Assembly: GCA_903822975.1 (NCBI GenBank)
Contig: CAIJRD010000007.1
Span: 124,001-188,000, forward strand
Direction: 5' to 3'
DNA from: an uncultured Sinobacteraceae bacterium
GTDB taxonomy: Bacteria; Pseudomonadota; Gammaproteobacteria; Nevskiales; Nevskiaceae
Length of the DNA: 64,000 nucleotides
This document shows positions 10,360-18,357 of the stretch, in pieces; the first letter of the stretch is position 1; each line of letters begins with the position of its first letter. The position numbers were made by a program, and so were the translations under genes. The notes beneath the pieces are model-generated. The model was not told the DNA's origin. It did no database searches and saw only the letters and a list, made by a program, of their open reading frames with translations.

Positions 10360-11455
10360 TTAGAGCCCCTGCTTGAGACTGGCTTCGATGAATGGATCAA
10401 GGTGCCCGTTGAGCACCCGCTGCGTGTCGGCGATTTCAACACCAGTACGCAGATCCTTGATACGCGACTGATCCAGTACATAACTGCGGATCTGATGGCC
10501 CCACTCGATATCGCTCTTCGAGTCTTCGACCTTCTGCTTCTCGGCGCTGCGCTTTTGCAATTCGATTTCGAACAGCTTGGCGCGCAGCATCTTCATCGCG
10601 CGATCACGGTTCGCATGCTGGCTGCGCTGCGTCTGGCAGGCGACGACGATGCCGGTCGGCACGTGCGTCAGTCGGATCGCGGACTCGGTCTTGTTGACGT
10701 GCTGACCGCCCGCACCGCTCGAACGGAATGTATCGGCCTTGATGTCGGCCGGGTTCAGCTCGATGTCGATCTTGTCGTCGATTTCGGGCGAGACGTAGAC
10801 CCCGGCGAACGAGGTGTGGCGGCGGTTGCCCGAGTCGAACGGCGACTTGCGCACCAGTCGATGCACGCCGGTCTCGGTGCGCAGCCAGCCATACGCATAG
10901 GGCCCCTGCACCGAGATCGTCGCCGACTTGATGCCGGCAACTTCGCCGTCGCTCTGGTCGAGCAGTTCGACCTTGAAGCCCTTGTCTTCGGTCCAGTGCA
11001 GGTACATGCGCAGCAGCATCTGCGCCCAGTCCTGCGCCTCGGTACCGCCGGAGCCGGCCTGCACGTCGAGGAAGGCGTTGTTCTCGTCCATCTCGCCGGC
11101 GAACATGCGCTTGAATTCGAGATCTTCGGCCAGCTTGGTGAAGCTGGCGACGTCCTTGACGATTTCGGCAACGGTGCCTTCGTCGTTCTCGGACGCGGCC
11201 ATTTCGAGCAGCTCGATCGCGTCCTTCAGGCCGGCCTCGGCGCGGGCGATCGGGTCCAGCACCGCTTCGATCTGTGCGCGTTCGCGGCCTAGGGCCTGGG
11301 CGCGCTCGGGATTGGTCCAGACATCGCTTTGTTCGAGTTCGCCGACCACTTCGGCGAGCCGGTCCTGCTTGACGTCGTAGTCAAAGATAGCCCCGCAGCG
11401 CGTCGAAACGCGCCCGCAGGGCTGTAATCTCACTTTTGATCGGGTTGATTTCCAT
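10360..11455 (-). CDS. prfB: peptide chain release factor 2, programmed +1 frameshift
   Basis: RF2 reads UGA and UAA stop codons. Translation starts at the ATG at 11455 ([10 protein letters not shown]), meets an in-frame TGA at codon 25 (11383-11381), and must shift +1 at CTT-TGA-C to continue into the long frame at GAC (11382), giving 364 residues, close to the usual RF2 length. The classical slippery context CTTTGAC is at 11386-11380, with a G-rich internal SD-like CGGGG upstream. The stop-recognition SPF motif and GAGGQHVNK (GGQ, peptidyl-tRNA hydrolysis) are intact. The interruption is autoregulatory, not a mutation. lysS follows in the same operon. Confidence 0.97.
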
Positions 11456-11694
11456 AACGCTCGATGCTTCGGTTCGGTCAAAGGCTCGAACCTCGAAGGT
11501 CGCGAAGTATAGTCGCGCCGCCACGGGCGGTCACGGTCTACCCTTTTCCCGTCGTTAAGTTCGGCAATGCAAGGTGTTTCAAGTGGTTGTGTCGTTTCGA
11601 GCGCGCGTGATAAAACTGCGCTCGGATTGGCGACAAGAAAGCGAACCACAGCGATCCCGATCCGACCAAAATCACGGGAGCACGAGGGGACACG

Positions 11695-13116
11695 ATGAGC
11701 AAGCTTCGACTAGGGACCTACGCGTTGGCGATTGCAGCGACGTTCGGCAGCCAGATCAGCCGCGCCGACGACTACGACCACCGCTTTTACGTGGCGCCGA
11801 TGGGCTCGTTCACCTTGCCCGATCACGAGCGCGGCACCAAGTTCGGCTACGGCGGCGAACTTGCGCTGGGTAAACGCCTGACCAAGGGCCTCGAACTGGA
11901 ACTGCTCGGCACGTTCACCAATTTCCAGGTCAAACAGGGCGATTTCCCATCCAGCGCCGGCTCACAGCCGAGCAATGCCAAGCTTTACGGCTATGGCGGC
12001 GGCGCCAATGTTTACCTGATGCCGTCGTCGACCTGGCTTAGCGGCCTGTTCCTGCATGTCGACGTGCAGCGCGGCGAAGGCCGCAGCGCACCGGGTCCGA
12101 TCCGCAGCTACGGCACCACCTTGTTCGATGCCGGCCTGGGCTACAACTACATTCTCAGCAAGAACGGCTGGGGCTTCATTCCCGGCGGTACTGCGCTGCG
12201 CGCCGAAGCCCTGTATCGCCAGGATGCGCACGGCCAGGGCGAGCTTGGCACCGCCTACGGCAACGAGCACAAGTACTTCCAGGAGACCGTGTTCAACATC
12301 GGTCTGCGCATTCCGCTCGGTGCCGCGCCGCAGGAACCCGCCGCTGAGCCGGAAGAGCAGACCCAGGTCGTAGCGCCGGAAGAGCCGCCAGCCGAAGCCC
12401 CGGCGCCAACGCCGCCGCCTTGCGAACCACCCGCACCGGGACAACCGATCAGCCTTGAGGGCTGCAAGCTCGGCGACACCATCGTGCTGAAGGGCGTGAA
12501 CTTCCAGTTCAACAAAGACACGCTGACGCTCAACGCCAAGAACATTCTCAACGATGTCGCCGCGGCACTCGACGCGCGCAAGGACATCAAGGTCGAAATC
12601 GACGGCCATACCGACAGCAAAGGTTCGGACGCGTACAACCAGAAACTGTCCGAACGCCGCGCGGCCTCGGTCAAGCGCTACCTGATCTCGCGCGGCGTCA
12701 GCGCCGATCGCATGTCCAGCAAGGGCTTCGGCGAGAGCCAGCCGATCGCCGACAACAACACCGACGAAGGTCGCGAGATCAATCGCCGTGTCGAGTTGAA
12801 GGTGACCGACGCGGACGCCGGCAAGGCACCGGTCGAAGGTGGCGAAGCAGTCCCCACCAGCGGCGCGATGGATACGTCGACTCCGGCGTCGGACAGCGCA
12901 GCACCGGCGGCTGACAGCGCGACGCCGTCGGACAGTTCATCGTCCACGCCGTCGGACAGCTCGAACGCACCGTCGTCTGATGCCGCACCTGCCAGCGACA
13001 CGCCGCCCGCGGATTCGGGCGCATCGAGTGGCAGCGATTCCTCAGCACCGGCCGACGGCACGACGCCCGCCGATAGCTCGTCCGGCAGCATGGACAGCAG
13101 CGCACCGCCGCAGTAA
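11695..13116 (+). CDS. OmpA family outer-membrane protein with Ser/Ala-rich tail
   Basis: A 473-residue protein with a signal peptide (cut near SRA|DDY), an N-terminal 8-strand barrel-like domain (about 25-200), a Pro/Glu-rich hinge (about 210-245), and an OmpA C-terminal peptidoglycan-binding domain (about 260-370) with [20 protein letters not shown] and EINRRVEL. Beyond the domain is an unusual ~100-residue low-complexity tail rich in Ser, Asp, Ala, Pro and Thr. GAGGGG lies just upstream of the ATG. It is divergent from prfB and has its own terminator. Confidence 0.93.
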   Translation: MSKLRLGTYALAIAATFGSQISRADDYDHRFYVAPMGSFTLPDHERGTKFGYGGELALGKRLTKGLELELLGTFTNFQVKQGDFPSSAGSQPSNAKLYGYGGGANVYLMPSSTWLSGLFLHVDVQRGEGRSAPGPIRSYGTTLFDAGLGYNYILSKNGWGFIPGGTALRAEALYRQDAHGQGELGTAYGNEHKYFQETVFNIGLRIPLGAAPQEPAAEPEEQTQVVAPEEPPAEAPAPTPPPCEPPAPGQPISLEGCKLGDTIVLKGVNFQFNKDTLTLNAKNILNDVAAALDARKDIKVEIDGHTDSKGSDAYNQKLSERRAASVKRYLISRGVSADRMSSKGFGESQPIADNNTDEGREINRRVELKVTDADAGKAPVEGGEAVPTSGAMDTSTPASDSAAPAADSATPSDSSSSTPSDSSNAPSSDAAPASDTPPADSGASSGSDSSAPADGTTPADSSSGSMDSSAPPQ

Positions 13117-13162
13117 GTCTCAAGCCGTAGCGCCTTCGATACCGATCGAAGGCGCGTGAACC

Positions 13163-13199
13163 AAAGCCGACCCAGGCTGAAAACCGGGTCGGCTTTTTT
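13163..13199 (+). terminator. rho-independent terminator after the OmpA gene
   Basis: An 11-bp stem (13163-13173 with 13186-13196) is followed by a run of T to 13199. A second hairpin without T-run precedes it at 13129-13155. Confidence 0.9.
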
Positions 13200-13251
13200 G
13201 TGGGCCGTCGATAGCGCGAACGAGCAACGACGAGTTCCAGCCATCGCACAG

Positions 13252-13284
13252 AAAAAAGGCGACGCAGCCTGACTGCGTCGCCTT
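13252..13284 (-). terminator. rho-independent terminator for the CocE-type gene
   Basis: A perfect 12-bp stem (13256-13267 with 13273-13284) with a 5-base loop and, on the minus strand, a T-run (A at 13252-13257). It faces the + strand OmpA terminator and lies downstream of the minus-strand hydrolase. Confidence 0.88.
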
Positions 13285-13378
13285 ATTCACTACCTCGTTT
13301 ACCGGTCTGCGTCGCGTCTGCCCAAGCCACGCGAGGTGTGAGGAGTCGCGCGATCCTTCGCGCGACGCACCCAGGTGC

Positions 13379-15403
13379 TTACTGCAATGCCGAGGTCGGC
13401 ACTTCCGGAATCACGATGCTCGACGGATGCAGCGCGTCGCTGTAGACGCTCATCGTGCCATCGTAGTCCGGCAGCTTCGACAGCTCCGGCGGCAGCGCGC
13501 GTGGGAAGTCACCCGTGCCGACAGAGATACGCAGGTGATGTCCGGCTTTGATCAGCGCGGCGGTCGGGAACAGCTCCACCGGCACCTTGACGATCTCTTC
13601 GCCGTTGAGCTCCTGCACCGATTCCGGCGTCAGCGGATGCCAGGGCTCGATCATCTGGCCATCGAGATAGCGCGACTTGCTTGGATCGACCATACGCAGC
13701 GACGCCTGATTGCTGCTGGTGGTCAGTCCGAATGCCTTGCCGTCCGCATCCAGATCATCGACGCGCACGACGACATTGGCGCGCTTCGCGGTGGACGACA
13801 TCCAAATGTCGGCCTCGATCGGACCATTCAGATACAGATCCTGAGTGAGCGCGCCGCTGTCGTAAACCAACTCGCCCTGCTGCACGGTGTTGTCGTACGT
13901 CGAACATTTCTTCAACGACGGTACGAAGGTTCCGATCAAACGGATTGCGCCGGCGATGCCCTGATCGGCGCTCTGCGAACACAAACCCGCCAGCACGTTT
14001 TGAGTCAGCGTCATCGGCGTCTGTGTGCCGGCCGGTGCCGTGGCGCTCAACGAATGATCCTGGTGCAGGAACATGCGCTCGGCATGCGCAGCCGGGTTGG
14101 GCCAATCGCTGGCGGTAACGAAGTGGTCGTGCCCGTAAACGTACTGGGTGACATTCGGCAGGTCGCCGGCACCGGAGGGCAGGCCCTTCAGGTATTGGTC
14201 GAACCACTGCAGCGCGATATGGTCGGGCAAGGGAATGCCGTCGGCCGGCAGGCCTTCACCGTACGCAGCCGCGATGGCCGCCTGGATGATCGCCGGCTCG
14301 CCGCCGGTAACGGCATCCTGCACGTGCGTCCAGGGGCCGATCAGCAGCTTGGTCGACGCATGGCCCTTGAGCGCTTCGTACAGCAGCGGCTGGCCGCGCT
14401 GGAAGATGCAGTGCAAGCCGCCGAGGATGAAGGTCGGCGTCTCGACTTTGCCATTCTTGGCGATCGCGTTGATCGGCGACTTGTCGGACCAGAAAGGTCC
14501 TTCATAAATGTATCTAGGATCGCCCGAAAAAACTTTCTCGAGGATCGGCAGATTGAAGCCGGTGAGGAAGGTCTTCAGATGGTCCAGTTCGGTCTGGCCG
14601 CCATTCGGATCGAGAAAGATCAAGGGATCGATCAGCCCGAGTGCCCCGACCGCCAGATCCCAAGGCAGCAGGAAGGCCACACCGAGATTGCCGCCCGGAA
14701 ATACCAGATCGCGAGCCGGATCACCCGATGCCGCCACCAGGAACGCAGCCTTCACCGCCGGATTGGACTTTGCGGCGGTCAACATGCCGGGAATCGTCGC
14801 GTAGGAAACGCCCCAGATGCCGATGGAGCCGTTGCTCCAGCTCTGGCTGGTGATCCAGCTGACCACGGTTTCGTAGTCGCTCTGGGCGAGCGGCGAGAAC
14901 GGATCCCAGCTGCCCTGCGAGCGGCCGGTGCCGCGATCGTCGACGATCACCTGCGCATAGCCGTGCTGGCTGAGAATTGGAACCGGCCCGCCGAGTGCGG
15001 GTACGATGCCGAGGTTGGGCGCCAGTGAGCCGATGTCCTTGTTGTAGCCGGTGACCTGCAGAATCGTCGGCAGCGGACCGGGCGCAACCTTGCCCGCGGC
15101 ATCGGCCGGCATCACCAGGCTGACCGTCAGTTTGACGCCATCGCTCATCGCGACCTGACTGTCCGTGCGCGTCATCTTGGGAAATTGCGACGGCGGGTTG
15201 TAATCGACCCACTTCGCACTGCTCGGTTGCGAGCGCACCGAGTTGGCGGCGCTGGGGGTTACATCGGTGCCGTAGCTGGTCCAGCCGCTCGCCGAGCTTC
15301 CGCCAACCGGATCGCTGCTACCGGTGCAAGCCGCAAGCAGGGTCAGCGAAAGTCCTGCGCACACGAGTTGCACGGTCGTTTTCAATCGATGAATTTGAAG
15401 CAC
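13379..15403 (-). CDS. CocE/NonD family hydrolase lipoprotein (copy 1)
   Basis: A 674-residue putative lipoprotein (lipobox LLAAC with TGSSDP following) of the CocE/X-Pro dipeptidyl-peptidase S15 family. DDRGTGRSQGSWDPFS and the nucleophile region IGIWGVSYATIPG (Ser in GVSY) are family hallmarks; the C-terminal jelly-roll domain contains HHLRISVGTGDFPRALPP. Family members cleave esters or amides (cocaine, acylated amino acids, glutaryl-7-ACA). GTG start at 15403 with GGGGA upstream. It is paralogous to the gene at 25609-27663. The natural substrate is unknown. Confidence 0.85.
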   Translation of the reverse strand: MLQIHRLKTTVQLVCAGLSLTLLAACTGSSDPVGGSSASGWTSYGTDVTPSAANSVRSQPSSAKWVDYNPPSQFPKMTRTDSQVAMSDGVKLTVSLVMPADAAGKVAPGPLPTILQVTGYNKDIGSLAPNLGIVPALGGPVPILSQHGYAQVIVDDRGTGRSQGSWDPFSPLAQSDYETVVSWITSQSWSNGSIGIWGVSYATIPGMLTAAKSNPAVKAAFLVAASGDPARDLVFPGGNLGVAFLLPWDLAVGALGLIDPLIFLDPNGGQTELDHLKTFLTGFNLPILEKVFSGDPRYIYEGPFWSDKSPINAIAKNGKVETPTFILGGLHCIFQRGQPLLYEALKGHASTKLLIGPWTHVQDAVTGGEPAIIQAAIAAAYGEGLPADGIPLPDHIALQWFDQYLKGLPSGAGDLPNVTQYVYGHDHFVTASDWPNPAAHAERMFLHQDHSLSATAPAGTQTPMTLTQNVLAGLCSQSADQGIAGAIRLIGTFVPSLKKCSTYDNTVQQGELVYDSGALTQDLYLNGPIEADIWMSSTAKRANVVVRVDDLDADGKAFGLTTSSNQASLRMVDPSKSRYLDGQMIEPWHPLTPESVQELNGEEIVKVPVELFPTAALIKAGHHLRISVGTGDFPRALPPELSKLPDYDGTMSVYSDALHPSSIVIPEVPTSALQ

Positions 15404-15810
15404 TCAATATCCCCATTAATATTTTTAGTTCCGCGACTATTGCGTCGCAGTTGCACAGCCTTGAGGTTTCGCACCCGGCTCCAGAGGCCGTAACCGAAAG
15501 ACGCTTGGCGCGAAACGACAGCGGAGCCTAGGCAGGCACTGCCCGGCTTTCTTCCCTTCCCGCACCAAGCTATTTGCCGGGGGCACCGAGGCGACAGAGG
15601 TCGCGACGCAGGCGCGTTGCTGGCAAAAAGCCAGCGGAATGTGAGCGGGATGTCGCATCCACGCAGCTTCCTGCGCGTGCACAGGTGGATGCTCAGCGGG
15701 AGATCTGCAGCGACGCGGCATGCGCCGCAAGGCACTGGTCGTTATCGCCTACTCGGTTCGGATGAATCGAACTGCACGACCGATCCGTCAGAGCTTAGGC
15801 CGGTCCCCGG
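15404..15810. other. intergenic, no gene recognised
   Basis: About 400 bases between the hydrolase start and the ACP repeat array. Several overlapping frames are open here, but none has a convincing start, homology or ribosome-binding site. It presumably carries the hydrolase promoter. Confidence 0.5.
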
Positions 15811-15854
15811 CAGCGCTCAGGCAGCGCTCAGACAGCGCTCAGGCAGCGCAACGC
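15811..15854. repeat. 11-bp tandem repeat spanning the ACP stop codon
   Basis: Units CAGCGCTCAGG (15811), CAGCGCTCAGA (15822) and CAGCGCTCAGG (15833), plus a decayed fourth unit at 15844. The ACP stop codon (15839-15841) lies inside the third unit. Confidence 0.85.
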
Positions 15855-16108
15855 TCCACCGGGAAATACAGCGCGTGTTTCAGCACCGCGACCAGATCGT
15901 CGACAGTCGTCACCCGCGCAACACGTTCCAATGGGATCGATACGTCGAGCAAGTCTTCCAGGTCGAGCACCAGTTCCATCATTGCCAGCGAATCCATTCC
16001 GAGATCACGGCTGAGGTGGGTGTCGCCGCGAATCGATCGCTCCTGCGGCACGGTCTGTCGCAGGCTGCGAACCACCCGCGCGTGCACCATGTCGACGACG
16101 ACGCTCAT
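15839..16108 (-). CDS. acyl carrier protein-like
   Basis: An 89-residue acyl carrier protein with the phosphopantetheine attachment motif GMDSLAMMEL (Ser in DSL) and the helical continuation VLDLEDLLDVSIPLERV. Its ATG overlaps the histidine kinase stop by four bases (ATGA), so it is translationally coupled to a two-component system. No fatty-acid or polyketide gene is adjacent. Such carrier proteins carry an acyl chain on a 4'-phosphopantetheine arm for synthesis or transfer; its partner enzymes are not in the window. The functional link to the sensor is inference. Confidence 0.88.
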   Translation of the reverse strand: MSVVVDMVHARVVRSLRQTVPQERSIRGDTHLSRDLGMDSLAMMELVLDLEDLLDVSIPLERVARVTTVDDLVAVLKHALYFPVERCAA

Positions 16109-17559
16109 ACCGTCAGATCCGAATTGGCATTGGCCTGCGCCGTGGCTCGCGGTGTGGGTGCCACCGCCGACGTCGGCGGCAGATCCAGGCGAACACCGAC
16201 GCCACGACCGTTAATGCCGTCGAGCAGACTCACCTGGCCGCCATGCGCCTGGGCGATGCCCTGCACGATCGCCAGACCCAGACCGCTGCCTTCGACGTTG
16301 CCGCTGCGATCGCCGCGATGAAACCGGGTGAACACGCGCGCACGCAACTCACGTGCGATACCCGGCCCATCATCGATGATGGTGACGCTGGGGCGCGGTC
16401 GATGCGCGACCACCACGGCGATGGCGCCATGGCCGGGGTGATACTTCACTGCGTTGTCGAGCAAGTTGTTGAGCGCTTCGCGCAGCAACATCGGATCGCC
16501 ATCGACCTCGATCCGAGCGGCATCGGACTGGAAGCTGAGTTCAACGTGCTTGGCCAGTGCGCGCGGGACCCATTCCGCACCGACCTCCTGCGCCAGTGCG
16601 CAGAGGTCGAGCCGTTCGAAGCCGAGCGCTTCGAGCGCTTCGGGCTCGGTCCGCGCCAGCGACAGCAGCTGATTCGACAAGCGTACGGCGCGCTCGGCAG
16701 AAATGCGTAGCTGCGCCAACAGCGGGCGCATGCCTTCGAGCGTGTGTTCGGCTTGTGCCTGTTCGATATTGAGCTTCAACGCCGTCAGCGGCGTGCGCAG
16801 CTGGTGTGCCGCATCCGCGATGAACAGCCGCTGGCTCACCAGCGAAGCCTGCAGACGCTCCAGCAGCGAGTTCAACGAGCGCGTCAGCGGCTGCGCCTCC
16901 TGTGGTACGTCGGCGTCTGCCAGCGGTTGCAGCTGACGATGATTCTGCGCCTGCAGGCGTCGCGCGACACGCAGCAGCGGCTCGAGTCCGCGCCGCACGC
17001 CGAGCCAGATCAGCAAGCCCGCAACGACAATCAACAGCGCCTGCGGCAGCAGCGTGCCGAGCAGAATCTCGCGTGCCAGTGCCCGACGTTTGCGCAGCGT
17101 TTCGGCAACTTCGACCATTACCGGCTCGCCGCCGTCGGTCGCGGCGAGTTCCAGCGCCACCGCACGTACCGGATGACCGTCGATCTGGGTGTTGTAGACA
17201 CGCGCCGAGCGCAGTGCCTGTGCGCGCGTCGGCGCGACCGGAAAATCGGTGCGGCCGCCGAGGTGCCCGCTCTGGGTTCCTGACACCGAAAAATACGTGC
17301 GATCGACCGCATCCCATTCGAACAGCCGCTGCGCGGACTCCGACAGGTCGAGTCGCGTGCCGCTCGCGTCGCGCTTTACCTCCAGCGCCAGGGAATTGGC
17401 CGAGTCATACAGCCAGTCGTCGTACACCAGATTGGCGTAGTGCAAGGCGAACATGTACGAACCCACACCGCTCACCGCGAACAGCACCAGCAGCGGCAAC
17501 AACAGCAGACGCAGCAGCCGTCGTCGCAGACTGGAGGCCTGCGGCGCTGCCGGGTTCAC
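16105..17559 (-). CDS. two-component sensor histidine kinase
   Basis: A 484-residue inner-membrane kinase starting at GTG 17559, which overlaps the response-regulator stop (GTGA). It has TM1 at about 12-35, a periplasmic 2CSK-type sensor region, TM2 around 175-195, HAMP-like linker, HisKA with DAAHQLRTPL, and an ATPase domain with NNLLDNAVKY, DDGPGI and GSGLGLAIV. It belongs to the QseC/PmrB/TctE-like group. Divergent placement next to czcCBA suggests a metal- or envelope-responsive sensor; the signal is not deducible. Confidence 0.93.
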   Translation of the reverse strand: MNPAAPQASSLRRRLLRLLLLPLLVLFAVSGVGSYMFALHYANLVYDDWLYDSANSLALEVKRDASGTRLDLSESAQRLFEWDAVDRTYFSVSGTQSGHLGGRTDFPVAPTRAQALRSARVYNTQIDGHPVRAVALELAATDGGEPVMVEVAETLRKRRALAREILLGTLLPQALLIVVAGLLIWLGVRRGLEPLLRVARRLQAQNHRQLQPLADADVPQEAQPLTRSLNSLLERLQASLVSQRLFIADAAHQLRTPLTALKLNIEQAQAEHTLEGMRPLLAQLRISAERAVRLSNQLLSLARTEPEALEALGFERLDLCALAQEVGAEWVPRALAKHVELSFQSDAARIEVDGDPMLLREALNNLLDNAVKYHPGHGAIAVVVAHRPRPSVTIIDDGPGIARELRARVFTRFHRGDRSGNVEGSGLGLAIVQGIAQAHGGQVSLLDGINGRGVGVRLDLPPTSAVAPTPRATAQANANSDLTV

Positions 17560-18230
17560 GCGACGGCGTCCGTCGCCTGCAACAGATAACCGAATCCGCG
17601 CACGGTGCGAATCTCCACACCCGCATTCTCGATCTTGCGGCGCAGACGATGAATGTAGAGTTCGATGGCGCCATCGGTGAGCTCCTTCCAGTCGCCCACC
17701 TGCTCCTGGATCTGCGCCTTGCTGACAACGCGGCCACGGCGCAGCAGCAGAATTTCCAGCACCGAGAACTCCCGTGGCGACAGTTCGATCGCGATGTCGC
17801 ACACATGAACCCTTCGCGCCGCCAGCTTGAAGCACAGCTGGCCGATGGTGATATCCGTGCCGCTGCCGGCGAGCGCACGCCGCGTGATCGCACGAATGCG
17901 CGCTTCGAGTTCGGCGAGTTCGAACGGTTTGACCATGTAGTCGTCAGCGCCCAGATTGAGACCGCGCAGACGGTCGGGCAGATTGTCGCGCGCAGTCAGC
18001 ACCAGCACCGGGGTCTGCTTCTGGCGCTGACGCAGGTTGCGTAGCACGGTAAGTCCGTCGAGTCCGGGCAGGCCTAAGTCCAGCACCACCAGATCGTATT
18101 CCTGACTCAGCAGCATGCTGTCCGCGTCGCGGCCATTGCCGAGTACATCGACCACGTGCCCGGAGCGGCGCAGCGCACGGGCGAGTCCGTCGGCAATCTG
18201 AACATCGTCTTCCACAACCAATAGGCGCAA
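17556..18230 (-). CDS. OmpR-family response regulator
   Basis: A 224-residue regulator with an N-terminal receiver (acidic pair EDD near 7-9, phospho-acceptor Asp in LVVLDLGLPG, Lys in YMVKPF) and a C-terminal winged helix (SPREFSVLEILLLRRG, VRGFGYLL). It probably begins at a TTG at 18230. It is first gene of the RR-HK-ACP operon and is divergent from the czcC-like gene across 127 bases, the usual layout for a regulator of the neighbouring efflux operon. Confidence 0.94.
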   Translation of the reverse strand: MRLLVVEDDVQIADGLARALRRSGHVVDVLGNGRDADSMLLSQEYDLVVLDLGLPGLDGLTVLRNLRQRQKQTPVLVLTARDNLPDRLRGLNLGADDYMVKPFELAELEARIRAITRRALAGSGTDITIGQLCFKLAARRVHVCDIAIELSPREFSVLEILLLRRGRVVSKAQIQEQVGDWKELTDGAIELYIHRLRRKIENAGVEIRTVRGFGYLLQATDAVA

Positions 18231-18357
18231 GGCGTTTCTCGATGTTTTGCAGTAACGCTAGCCTAATCCAGCGCAGCACTCCCAGGCGAAAGGTCGAAGA
18301 AAGCTTGCCCGCCTAGGCTTGCCGTCCTGCTGAAAAAGACCTGCTTGAGGTCCGCTC
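18231..18357. promoter_or_regulatory. divergent promoter region between regulator and czcCBA
   Basis: 127 bases between two divergent operons; both promoters must lie here. I do not see a clear direct-repeat operator or consensus sigma-70 boxes. Confidence 0.45.

Noticed and set aside
11381..11383. In-frame TGA in prfB as a disabling mutation
   Set aside because: It is the conserved autoregulatory frameshift site.
11456..11649. N-terminal extension of prfB in the long frame
   Set aside because: The canonical start, TGA and CTTTGAC slippage site explain the N-terminus; the extension does not resemble RF2.
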